Shown here: positions 8,915-17,082 of the stretch, piece after piece
How the letters are laid out: the number at the start of each line of letters is the position of its first letter
Numbering within the stretch: position 1 is the stretch's first letter
From: Caulobacter vibrioides
Lineage (GTDB): Bacteria; Pseudomonadota; Alphaproteobacteria; Caulobacterales; Caulobacteraceae
Direction of reading: 5' to 3'
Length of the DNA stretch: 64,000 nucleotides
Assembly (NCBI RefSeq): GCF_002858865.1
Contig: NZ_PJRR01000005.1
Span: 124,001 to 188,000 of the forward strand
The notes under the pieces: generated by a model
What the model was told of the DNA's origin: nothing
Databases searched by the model: none
What the model saw: the letters and a program-made list of their open reading frames with translations, nothing else
Translations under genes and position numbers: made by a program

Positions 8915-11017
8915 CTAAACCATGCCGACTGTTTTCAACCGCGCGCGGGGGTGGATCTCGTTCTGGCTCATCACCACGGTCTGGCCGCGGAAGCGCTCGA
9001 TGATCGAGCGGACATAGGGACGCACGCCCGGGCTGGTCAGCAGCACCGGCGCCTCGCCGGCCAGGGCCGCGCGCTCGAAGCTGTCGCGCACCCCGCGGAT
9101 GAAGTCCTGCAGGCGCGAGGGCGGCAGGGCCAGTTGCTTGTCGTCGCCGGGGCCGATCAGGGCCTCGGCGAAGGCCTGCTCCCAGTCGGCCGACAGGGTG
9201 ATGATCGGCAGGGCGCCGTCGTCGCCGCGATTGGCCCAGCACAGCTGACGGGCGAGGCGCGCACGGACCTGCTCGACCAGCTGGGTGACCGACGCGGTGT
9301 GCGGCGCGGCCTCGCCGACGCCTTCCAGGATCTGCGGCAGGTCGCGGATCGAAACGCGCTCGCGCAGCAGCGACTGCAGCACGCGCTGCACCGTAGTGGC
9401 CGTAACGGTGCCGGGGATCAGGTCGTCGACCAGCTTCTTCTGCGTCTCGGGCAGCTCCTTCAGGAGCTTCTGCACCTCGGCGTAGGAGAGCAGGTCGGCC
9501 ATGTTCTCCTTGAGGATCTCGGTCAGGTGCGTGGTCAGCACCGTGGCCGGGTCCACCACCGTGTAGCCGCGGAAGGTGGCTTCCTCGCGCAGGTCGTCGG
9601 CGATCCAGGTGGCGGGCAGGCCAAAGGCCGGCTCGCGGACGTGTTCGCCGGGCAGCTCGACCTGGCCGCCGCGCGGGTCCATGCACATCAGGCAGCCCAG
9701 GCGGACCTCGCCGGCGCCGGCCTCCATCTCCTTGATGCGGATGGCGTAGCCCTGGTTGGACAGGCGCATGTTGTCGAGGATGCGCACGGGCGGCATCACG
9801 AAGCCGTACTCGCTGGCCAGGGTCTTGCGCAGGGCGCGGATCTGGTCGGTCAGCTTGCGGCCGTCCAGGTCGTTGATCAGGGTCAGCAGGCCATAGCCCA
9901 GCTCGATCTTGACGTCGTCGATGGCCAGGGAGGCGCTGATCGGCTCCTCCTCCGGCTCGGACGGCGCGGCGGCCTCAAGATCGGCGGGGTCGAGGGCCTT
10001 GGGCTTCTTGGCGTCCTGGACGCGCTTGTAGGCCAGGGCCCCGGCGGCCAGCGCCATCGCCGCGAACGGGAAGATCGGCATGCCCGGGATCAGGGCGATG
10101 ATCCCGGAAGACGCCGAGACCATGCCCAGGCCTACGGGGTTCATGGCCAGCTGGGTGGTCAGGGCCTTGTCGGCCGAGCCTTCGACGCCCGCCTTGGAGA
10201 CGACCATGCCGGCGGCGATCGAGATGATCAGGGCCGGGATCTGGCTGACCAGGCCGTCGCCGATGGTCATGATGGTGTAGGTCGAGGCCGCGTCGCCGAA
10301 CGGCATCTTGTGCTGGACGACGCCGATGATGATGCCGCCGATGATGTTGATGGCCGTGATGATCAGGCCGGCGATCGCATCGCCCTTCACGAACTTGCTG
10401 GCGCCGTCCATGGCCCCGAAGAACGTGCTTTCCTGCTCCAGCTCCTTGCGGCGGATCTTGGCCTCGTCCTGGGTGATCAGGCCGGTCGACAGGTCGGCGT
10501 CGATCGCCATCTGCTTGCCGGGCATGGCGTCCAGGGTGAAGCGGGCCGCCACTTCGGCGATCCGGCCCGAACCCTTGGTCACGACCATGAAGTTCACGAC
10601 GATCAGGATGATGAAGACGATCACCCCGATGACGAAGTTGCCCTGCATCATCAGGTGACCGAAGGCCTCGATCACCGCGCCGGCCCCGCCGGTGCCTTCG
10701 TGGCCATGGCTCAGGATCAGGCGGGTCGAGGCGATGTTGAGGCCCAGGCGATACAGGGTCGCGACCAGCAGCACCGTCGGGAACGAGGTGAATTCCAGCG
10801 GTCGCTTGATCAGGATCGCCGTCATCAGGATCAGCACCGATCCCGTCAGCGAAATGGCCAGCAGCACGTCCAGCAGCGGCGCCGGAACCGGGATGATCAG
10901 CAGCACGATGATGCCGACCACGCCCAGGGCCAGGCCCATCTCGCCGCGCATCAGCCCGTCGAGCAGCGACTTGGCGCTGGGCATAGAGCTGGCGTTCGGG
11001 GCGGCGGCGTCGGCCAT
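8915..11017 (-). CDS. flhA: Flagellar export gate protein FlhA
   Basis: FlhA forms the nonameric export gate of the flagellar type III apparatus in the inner membrane. The 700-residue protein has the expected N-terminal transmembrane block (residues about 25-335, e.g. LALGVVGIIVLLIIPVP, and the FHIPEP-type region AARFTLDAMPGKQMAIDADLS). A long cytoplasmic domain follows (LGYGLLTLIND..., RAL-KTLASEYGFVMPPVRI). Known in Caulobacter as flbF. It lies downstream of flbD on the same strand, but a 267-bp gap with a palindromic repeat separates them, so it probably has its own promoter. Confidence 0.97.
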   Translation of the reverse strand: MADAAAPNASSMPSAKSLLDGLMRGEMGLALGVVGIIVLLIIPVPAPLLDVLLAISLTGSVLILMTAILIKRPLEFTSFPTVLLVATLYRLGLNIASTRLILSHGHEGTGGAGAVIEAFGHLMMQGNFVIGVIVFIILIVVNFMVVTKGSGRIAEVAARFTLDAMPGKQMAIDADLSTGLITQDEAKIRRKELEQESTFFGAMDGASKFVKGDAIAGLIITAINIIGGIIIGVVQHKMPFGDAASTYTIMTIGDGLVSQIPALIISIAAGMVVSKAGVEGSADKALTTQLAMNPVGLGMVSASSGIIALIPGMPIFPFAAMALAAGALAYKRVQDAKKPKALDPADLEAAAPSEPEEEPISASLAIDDVKIELGYGLLTLINDLDGRKLTDQIRALRKTLASEYGFVMPPVRILDNMRLSNQGYAIRIKEMEAGAGEVRLGCLMCMDPRGGQVELPGEHVREPAFGLPATWIADDLREEATFRGYTVVDPATVLTTHLTEILKENMADLLSYAEVQKLLKELPETQKKLVDDLIPGTVTATTVQRVLQSLLRERVSIRDLPQILEGVGEAAPHTASVTQLVEQVRARLARQLCWANRGDDGALPIITLSADWEQAFAEALIGPGDDKQLALPPSRLQDFIRGVRDSFERAALAGEAPVLLTSPGVRPYVRSIIERFRGQTVVMSQNEIHPRARLKTVGMV

Positions 11018-11162
11018 TCGGAACCTTGAACCGGAGATGGGAAGCTAGGCTTTCGCTTGGAGCGATTTGCGGCCCGCCGCCATCTTGTTAACCAAATTTT
11101 TCGCGGCGCGGCGCCGGACCGATGGTCGCGGCGGCGGCCAGATCGGCCCGGAGCTTTGCGTC

Positions 11163-11257
11163 GTCCTCGCCCTTCGACAGGCTCAGGGTGAGGACGAATG
11201 AAGCGCCGGGCCAGGCATAGAAAACCTCACCCTGAGCTTGTCGAAGGGCGAGGTTTT
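11163..11257. repeat. Intergenic palindromic element, family B copy 1
   Basis: Left arm CCTCGCCCTTCGACAGG then CTCAGGGTGAGG (within 11163-11195); right arm is its reverse complement with one mismatch (11223-11255). Arms of about 29-33 bp are separated by about 27 bp. It lies between flbD and flhA. The element at 47526-47640 is related. Confidence 0.88.
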
Positions 11258-11284
11258 CGGTCCCGCCACCTCGACGCCCTGGTC

Positions 11285-12652
11285 TTAAGCCGCCGCGCCG
11301 ACCCCGCCCTGCGGCGGAGGCACCTGCACGCCGGCGTCGGAGTATTCCTTCAGCTTGTTGCGCAGGGTGCGGATCGAGATGCCCAGGATGTTGGCCGCAT
11401 GGGTGCGGTTGCCCAGGCAGTGCTCCAGGGTGTCGATGATCAGCTGCTGCTCGACCTCGGCGACGGTCGAGCCGACGAAGGCGCGCGAGGCGGCGTCGGC
11501 GGCCATCTGGGCGCCGCGGGCCACCGCGACGTCCGGCGCCGGGGCCATCGGCTGGCCGTCGGGCAGACGGATGGCGAACTCCTCGATCTCCGGGCCCGCC
11601 GACAGCAGCACCGCCCGGTGCATGGCGTTTTCCAGCTCGCGGACGTTGCCCGGCCAGCGGTGAGCGATCAGGCGGCGCTTGGCCTCGGCCGAGATCGGCT
11701 TTTCCTCGATGCCGTTAGCGGCCGAGTACTTCTTCACGAAGAACTCGCACAGGCTGATCACGTCGGCCGGACGCTCGCGCAGCGGCGGCAGGCGCAGGTT
11801 CACGACGTTCAGACGGTAGAGCAGGTCTTCCCGGAAGGTCCCGTCCTTCACCGCCTGGGCCAGGTCGCGGTTGCTGGTGGCCAGGATGCGGATATTGACC
11901 TTGACCGGCTTGGAGCCGCCCACGCGGTCGATCTCGCGCTCCTGGATGGCGCGCAGCAGCTTGGCTTGCAGGCGCACGTCCATTTCGCTGATTTCGTCCA
12001 GCAGCAGGGTGCCGCCGTCGGCCTCCTCGAACTTGCCGATGCGGCGGGCCATGGCCCCGGTGAAGGCGCCCTTCTCGTGGCCGAACAGCTCGCTTTCCAG
12101 CAGGTTCTCGGGGATGGCGGCGCAGTTGACGCTGATGAACGGCGCCTTGGCCCGGCGCGACTTGCCGTGGACGTAGCGGGCCATGACCTCCTTACCCGAG
12201 CCGCTCTCCCCGGTGATCAGGATCGAGGCTTCGGAGGGGGCGACCTGGTCGGCCAGCTTGATGACCTGCTCCATGGCCGGGTCGCGGACGACCATCGGCT
12301 TTTCGTCGTCGGTGACGGCGGCCAGGACGGCGGCGATCAGCTCGGCGTCCGGCGGCAGCGGGATGAACTCCTTGGCCCCGGCCTTGATGGCGTTGGCCGC
12401 GCGCATCGGATCGGCGTCGACGCCGCAGGCCACCACCGGCACCCGCATCCGCTCGGCTTCGTTGGCGGCGATCAGACCGGCGATGTCGAGCACATAGTCG
12501 ACCATCAGAAGGTCAGCGCCCTGCCCCGCCCGCAGCGCGTTGGTCGCCTGCTCCGTCGTTTCGACGTGCGAGACCTTCGCGCCCGCGTTCATCGCCATCT
12601 TCACGGCGACCGAGAGCTGCCCGTTCAGTTTTCCAACGACCAGAAGCCGCAT
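11285..12652 (-). CDS. flbD: Sigma-54-dependent flagellar regulator FlbD
   Basis: FlbD activates late (hook/filament) flagellar promoters with sigma-54 and represses the early fliF promoter in Caulobacter. Residues about 1-115 are a receiver-like domain, 125-365 an AAA+ domain (Walker A GESGSGKE, sigma-54 contact loop GAFTGA, Walker B GGTLLLDEISEM). The C-terminus has a Fis-type helix-turn-helix (NRTHAANILGISIRTLRNKL). The receiver starts LLVVGKLNG, without the usual acidic pair, though DLLMVDY remains. It is the last gene of the fliF operon, 33 bp after fliN. Confidence 0.96.
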   Translation of the reverse strand: MRLLVVGKLNGQLSVAVKMAMNAGAKVSHVETTEQATNALRAGQGADLLMVDYVLDIAGLIAANEAERMRVPVVACGVDADPMRAANAIKAGAKEFIPLPPDAELIAAVLAAVTDDEKPMVVRDPAMEQVIKLADQVAPSEASILITGESGSGKEVMARYVHGKSRRAKAPFISVNCAAIPENLLESELFGHEKGAFTGAMARRIGKFEEADGGTLLLDEISEMDVRLQAKLLRAIQEREIDRVGGSKPVKVNIRILATSNRDLAQAVKDGTFREDLLYRLNVVNLRLPPLRERPADVISLCEFFVKKYSAANGIEEKPISAEAKRRLIAHRWPGNVRELENAMHRAVLLSAGPEIEEFAIRLPDGQPMAPAPDVAVARGAQMAADAASRAFVGSTVAEVEQQLIIDTLEHCLGNRTHAANILGISIRTLRNKLKEYSDAGVQVPPPQGGVGAAA

Positions 12653-12685
12653 CTCTTACTCTCCCTCTCGAACGACCACCGGGCC

Positions 12686-13018
12686 TTAGCCCTGGTCGCC
12701 GTCCTTGATGATTTCCGTCATGGTCACGCCCAGGCGCTCGTCGACGACGACGACCTCGCCCCGGGCGACCAGGCGGTTATTGACGTAGATGTCGATCGCC
12801 TCGCCGACCTTGCGGTCCAGCTCCAGGATCGAGCCCTGGCCCAGCTGCAGCAGCTGCGCCACGGACATGTTGGCGCGGCCCAGCACGGCCGAGATATTGA
12901 CCGGAACGTCGAAGACCGGCGCCAGGTCCGCAGCGGTCTTGTCGCTGAGTTCGATCGGAGCCTCGGAGGCCAGCATGGCCCCTCCGAATTCGTCGAGCGT
13001 GAGATTGTCTTCGGCCAT
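12686..13018 (-). CDS. fliN: Flagellar motor switch protein FliN
   Basis: 110 residues containing the FliMN/SpoA domain: VNISAVLGRANMSVAQLLQLGQGSILELDRKVGEAIDIYVNNRLVARGEVVVVDERLGVTMTEII. FliN builds the cytoplasmic C-ring with FliM and FliG and takes part in export-substrate docking. An acidic N-terminal tail of about 30 residues precedes the domain. It sits 15 bp downstream of flbE in the fliF operon. Confidence 0.96.
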   Translation of the reverse strand: MAEDNLTLDEFGGAMLASEAPIELSDKTAADLAPVFDVPVNISAVLGRANMSVAQLLQLGQGSILELDRKVGEAIDIYVNNRLVARGEVVVVDERLGVTMTEIIKDGDQG

Positions 13019-13033
13019 CGTTCGTCAGCCTTC

Positions 13034-13672
13034 CTAGGTAAACAGGGGTTCGGCGTGGAGGCCTTCAGCGGCGATCGCCGCCTCCAGCGCCTCGGCGACG
13101 CGCTGGGCGGCGCCGTCCGGGTCGAAGGCCGCGCGGCCGTCGCCCCAGTCGAAAGTGAAGGCCGCCGGGGCCATGGCGCCGTCGGCGCGCGCCACGATCT
13201 GGCCCTGGAAGCCGATCTGCGCAGCGACGTTCTCCAGCGCCTGCTGGGTGCGCTCCTCAAGCTCGGGCGACACCCGAACGAAGATGCGGGGCTGAGCCTC
13301 GACCTCGCGGGCCAGAGCCTCCAGCGCTGCGGTGACCGGCGCCTCGGGGAAATGGGTCAGGGCCGCGTCGGCGATCTTGCGACCGCAGGCCAGGGCCAGC
13401 ATCGCCGAGCCCTCGCGGTGCTCGTGCGCGACATGGGCCAGGGTGCCGAACGCCTGCTGCACCGCGTGCGCCACCTCGGCCAGGGCCTGGGCGGCCTCCT
13501 GCTCGGTGCGGACCAGGGCCGAACGCTCGCCTTCCGCATAAGCCTGCGCCTTGGCGGCCTCGACCTCTTCGGGCGTGAAGCTCTTCTTCACGCGCGGCGC
13601 GGTGTAGGCCACGCCGCCGTGGTCGTCGAAGACGGTGTCGAAGGCGAACTTGCGGTGAGGGATATCGGTCAT
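13034..13672 (-). CDS. flbE: FliH-like flagellar assembly protein FlbE
   Basis: A 212-residue protein at the fliH position of the operon. Its N-terminal half is rich in Ala/Glu helices with [33 protein letters not shown], typical of FliH, the regulator of the export ATPase FliI. The C-terminal part ([64 protein letters not shown]) matches the FliH/YscL tail. In Caulobacter the gene is called flbE. It lies 10 bp after fliG. Confidence 0.9.
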
Positions 13673-13682
13673 CGCATGCCCC

Positions 13683-14705
13683 TCAGTAGATCAGTTCGTC
13701 GTCGGCGCCGGAGCCGGCCAGCATGATCTCGCCCTTGGCGGCGAGATCCTTGGCCACCTGCACCATGCCCACCTGGGCGGCGTCGACGTCCTTGAGGCGC
13801 ACGGGACCCATGCTGTCCATGTCCTCGCGCATGATCTTGGCCGCGCGCTCGGACATGTTGGAGAAGAACAGGTCGCGCAGCTTGTCCGAGGCGCCCTTCA
13901 GGGCCAGGGCCAGCTGCTCCTTCGGCGTGCCGCGCAGCAGGGTCTGGATGCCGCCCGGGTCCAGCTTCGAGAGGTCCTCGAACACGAACATCAGCGCGCG
14001 GATGCGCTCGGCGGCTTCGCGGTTGCGTTCTTCCAGGGCGGCGATGAAGCGGGCTTCGGTCTGGCGGTCGAAATTGTTGAAGATCTCGGCCATCATCTCG
14101 TGGCTGTCGCGCTTGGACGTGCGCGCCAGGTTCGACATGAATTCGGTGCGCAGGGTCATCTCGATCTTGTCGAGAATCTCGCGCTGCACCGGCTCCATCC
14201 GCAGCATGCGGGTGACGCATTCCAGGGCGAAGTCTTCCGGCAGGCAGGCCAGCACGCGGGCGGCGTGGTCGCTCTTCACCTTCGACAGCACGACGGCGAC
14301 GGTCTGGGGGTATTCGTTCTTCAGATAGTTGGCGAGCACGGCCTCGTTCACGTTGCCCAGCTTGTCCCACATGGTGCGACCCGCGGGACCGCGGATCTCT
14401 TCCATGAGGGCGTCGACCTTGTCCTGCGGCATGAACGAGGCCAGCAGGCGCTGGGTCTGCTCGTAGGAGCCCATGATCGCGCCGGTCGAGCTCATGCCCG
14501 ACACGAACTCGACCAGCAGATCTTCCACGACCGAGGCCGACACCGTGCCCAGACCCGCCATGGCCTGGGAGACTTCCTTGATTTCTTCGTCGTCCAGGGC
14601 TTCCCAGATACGCGTGTGATCCTCGCCCAAGGCGAGCAGAACGATCGCGGCCTTCTCAGGCCCCGACAGGTTCTTCACGTCGTTGACGGCGAGCTTCATA
14701 GCCAT
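13683..14705 (-). CDS. fliG: Flagellar motor switch protein FliG
   Basis: FliG links the MS ring to the C-ring and carries the torque-generating surface. The 340-residue protein shows the N-domain start ([30 protein letters not shown]), the middle domain EHPQ-like region as [29 protein letters not shown], and the C-terminal charged torque helix ([27 protein letters not shown]). ATG 14705 overlaps the fliF stop by one base (TGATG), implying translational coupling; ATG 14699 is an alternative start. Confidence 0.97.
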
Positions 14706-16369
14706 CAGGTCGACTCGTGCAGCCAGTTACGCAGGATCGCGACGGACTCGTCGGGATGCTTCTCGACGAACTCGGACACGCGCTTGATCGACGAGGCCTT
14801 CACCTGACCCTCGATCTTGGCGATGTCGATACGCTGGTCGATGTCGCTGACCGGCGGGCCAGCGAGCGCGATCGGTTCACCGGACTGATCGACCACCACC
14901 TGCTGCTGGGTGCCGTCCGCCAGCGTCACCAGCCGCGTGACGGGCGGACCGCCCGAAGGACCGGCCAGAGCGATCTGGCCCGGGGCCGGCGCCGACAGGT
15001 TCTTGATGAACGGACGGACCGCGAACAGCAGGATCAGCAGGGCCACGACCGCCAGCACGCCCAGTTCGGCGGCGCGCATGATGTCGTTCTTGTCGAAGCC
15101 CGCCAGCAGGCCCTGCTCTTCCAGGCCCTGGTCCTCGGGCTGCGGGAACTTGATGTTGGTGACCCGGACCTGGTCGCCGCGCTCGGCGTCGAAACCGACG
15201 GCGGTCTTCACCAGCTCCTCGATCTGCTGGATCTCCTGGGCGGTGCGCGGGGTGTAGGCGCCGGGCTTGCCGTCCGCGGCCATCGGGGCCGAGACGCCGT
15301 CGATGGCGACCGCGACGGCGATCTTCTTGATCGTGCCCGGCTCCTGGACGGTGGTCGTCACCGACTTGGAGATCTCGTAGTTGGTGACGGCGTCGTTCTG
15401 ACCCGTGCGCGAACCCAGCTGCTGGAACCCGTTGGCGCCCTGACCGCCGGGAACATTGGCCGCAGCGGTGACGCCGGCGTTGTCGTCGTTCTTGTTTTCC
15501 TGGCTGGACGCCTCGGTCGTGCTCTCCGAACGGATCACCTGACCGTCGGGATCGAAGCGCTCTTCCTGGGTGGTCACGCGGTTCAGGTCCAGCTCGGCGG
15601 TGACGTTCACGCGCGCCTTGCCCGGGCCCAGCACGCCCTCGATCATGTCCTTGACGGTCTTGGCGATGCGGGCCTCGACCTCGGACTTGCGGTCCTGGGC
15701 CATCTTGCCGGCCAGGCTCTCGTCGCTGGGCGCCGACAGGGTCTTGCCGTGCTGGTCGATGACCGCGACCTTCTCGGCCTTCATGTTCGGCACCGACGAC
15801 GAGACCAGGTTCTGGATGGCGCGGACCATGTCCGACGAGGGCTCGCGCGAGCCGACGCCGATGGTCACGGCGGCCGAGGGCTGCTCGGCGTCCTCCTCGA
15901 ACAGCTGACGCTTGGGCAGCACCAGGTGTACGCGGACGCTGTTGACGCCCTGCATCGCCTTGATCGTGCGCTCCAGCTCGCCCTGCAGGGCGCGCTGGCG
16001 GTTCAGCTGCTGGACGAAGTCGGTCTGGCCGAGCGCATTGTTGGTGTCGAAGATTTCGTAGCCGATGGAGCCGGAGCTCACGAGCCCCTTGCCGGCCACC
16101 ATCAGGCGGGCGCTGGCGACCTTGTCGCGCGGCACCATGATCGTGGAGCCGTCGCCCTTGGTTTCATACTTGATGCCGGCCTGATCCAGCGCCTGGGTGA
16201 CTTCCGAGGCTTCCTTCAGGTCCAGGTTGGAATAGAGCAGCTCACTGGGCTCCTTGCCCATGAACATGACCAGGGCCACGAGCACGGCGACGACACCCGC
16301 GCCGACACCCAGCATCGCGGCGAGACGCCCGACGCCGAACTGCCTGATTGAACCCAGAAAGCTTTCCAC
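14705..16369 (-). CDS. fliF: Flagellar MS-ring protein FliF
   Basis: FliF forms the inner-membrane MS ring, the foundation of the basal body. The 554-residue protein has transmembrane helices near residues 18-37 and 440-462, ring-building motifs ([58 protein letters not shown]) and a C-terminal FliG-binding tail ([22 protein letters not shown]). It is the first gene of fliF-fliG-flbE-fliN-flbD. In Caulobacter this operon is transcribed early under CtrA and later repressed by FlbD. Confidence 0.97.
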
Positions 16370-16447
16370 GAAGCCCCATCCCCTGCGTCAACAATCCCCG
16401 AGGGGAAGCCCGCCGAACGCATACGAAGCGCTCGCCGGTAGGCAGGA

Positions 16448-16467
16448 TTTACCCAGTACAAGGTAAA
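16448..16467. promoter_or_regulatory. Palindrome in the fliF-operon promoter region
   Basis: TTTACC (16448-16453), 8 bases, then GGTAAA (16462-16467), about 80 bp upstream of the fliF start. In Caulobacter the fliF promoter is controlled by CtrA and FlbD. The palindrome is close to, but not a match for, the CtrA TTAA-N7-TTAA consensus; CCGGCGAGCG just downstream on the minus strand could be part of a FlbD site. Position supports a regulatory role; the factor is not determined. Confidence 0.4.
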
Positions 16468-16519
16468 CGAGGCGTTTATATCTGCCGATCGTCAGGCTTT
16501 CCGGCGGCGCCAAAACGTC

Positions 16520-16547
16520 GCGGCCGCGCCCTTGCAGGCGCGGCCGC
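16520..16547 (-). terminator. Strong hairpin downstream of sciP, probable terminator
   Basis: GCGGCCGCGCC (16520-16530), 6-base loop, then the exact complement (16537-16547). The 11-bp all-GC stem is followed on the minus strand by GACGTTTTGG, a short T run. It lies 86 bp beyond the sciP stop and before the fliF promoter, so it likely separates the two transcription units. Confidence 0.65.
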
Positions 16548-16632
16548 TGAACGTCATCAAACCCTTGTGGCGCAAGGCCCGTGGGGTTTTCGAGGCCAGG
16601 AAGGGCGGTCACATCAACTCACCCTACCCACC

Positions 16633-16914
16633 TTAACGGTACTGCTGGATCCGGGTGGTCCGCAGGCCCGCCAGGCCGTGCCGATCAATCGACTGCTGCC
16701 AGCTGAGGAACTCGTCGTTCGTCAGCTTGTAACGATCGCACGCCTCGTCGAGCGAGAGCAGACCCCCGCGAACGGCGGCCACGACCTCGGCCTTCCGACG
16801 GATAACCCAACGCTGGGTCTCCGCGGGCGGCAAATCCGCCAGAGTGAGAGGCGCACCGGTCGGACCGATGACGTACTTTTCACCCCGGCTGTTGGTGCGC
16901 TGCTGCTGCAACAT
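16633..16914 (-). CDS. sciP: SciP, small CtrA inhibitory protein (DUF1153)
   Basis: A 93-residue DUF1153 protein: KYVIGPTGAPLTLADLPPAETQRWVIRRKAEVVAAVRGGLLSLDEACDRYKLTNDEFLSWQQ. The second half is a Trp-repressor-like helix-turn-helix. In Caulobacter SciP is made in swarmer (G1) cells and blocks CtrA-dependent transcription. I chose ATG 16914 (MLQQQRTNSRGEKY). Its position between flgE and the fliF operon is the same in C. crescentus as I recall it. An AT-rich 168-bp gap upstream probably holds its own promoter. Confidence 0.93.
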   Translation of the reverse strand: MLQQQRTNSRGEKYVIGPTGAPLTLADLPPAETQRWVIRRKAEVVAAVRGGLLSLDEACDRYKLTNDEFLSWQQSIDRHGLAGLRTTRIQQYR

Positions 16915-17082
16915 GGCTTTACGCCTTTCCCACAACCATCACTGTTGAAGGCCACTATAGGCGCCGCCTAATAACAGCGGCTTAATTCCAATAGTAAAGA
17001 AAGGCCTAAACAAGATGGCTCCTTAGCAGTCCGTAGTGTCTCAGTGTGAAACACAAGAATTAAAGAATGTTAAGCCCTATGA

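Noticed and set aside
8951..11029. Long plus-strand open frame (692 codons) opposite flhA
   Set aside because: Low-complexity Gly/Asp/His/Gln sequence produced by high-GC codon use of the true gene on the other strand.
11088..11102. TTAA-N7-TTTC upstream of flhA as a CtrA box
   Set aside because: Only one half-site matches; kept as a possibility but too weak to list.
17060..17073. TTAA-N6-TTAA upstream of sciP as a CtrA box
   Set aside because: Spacing is 6, not the 7 required by the consensus.
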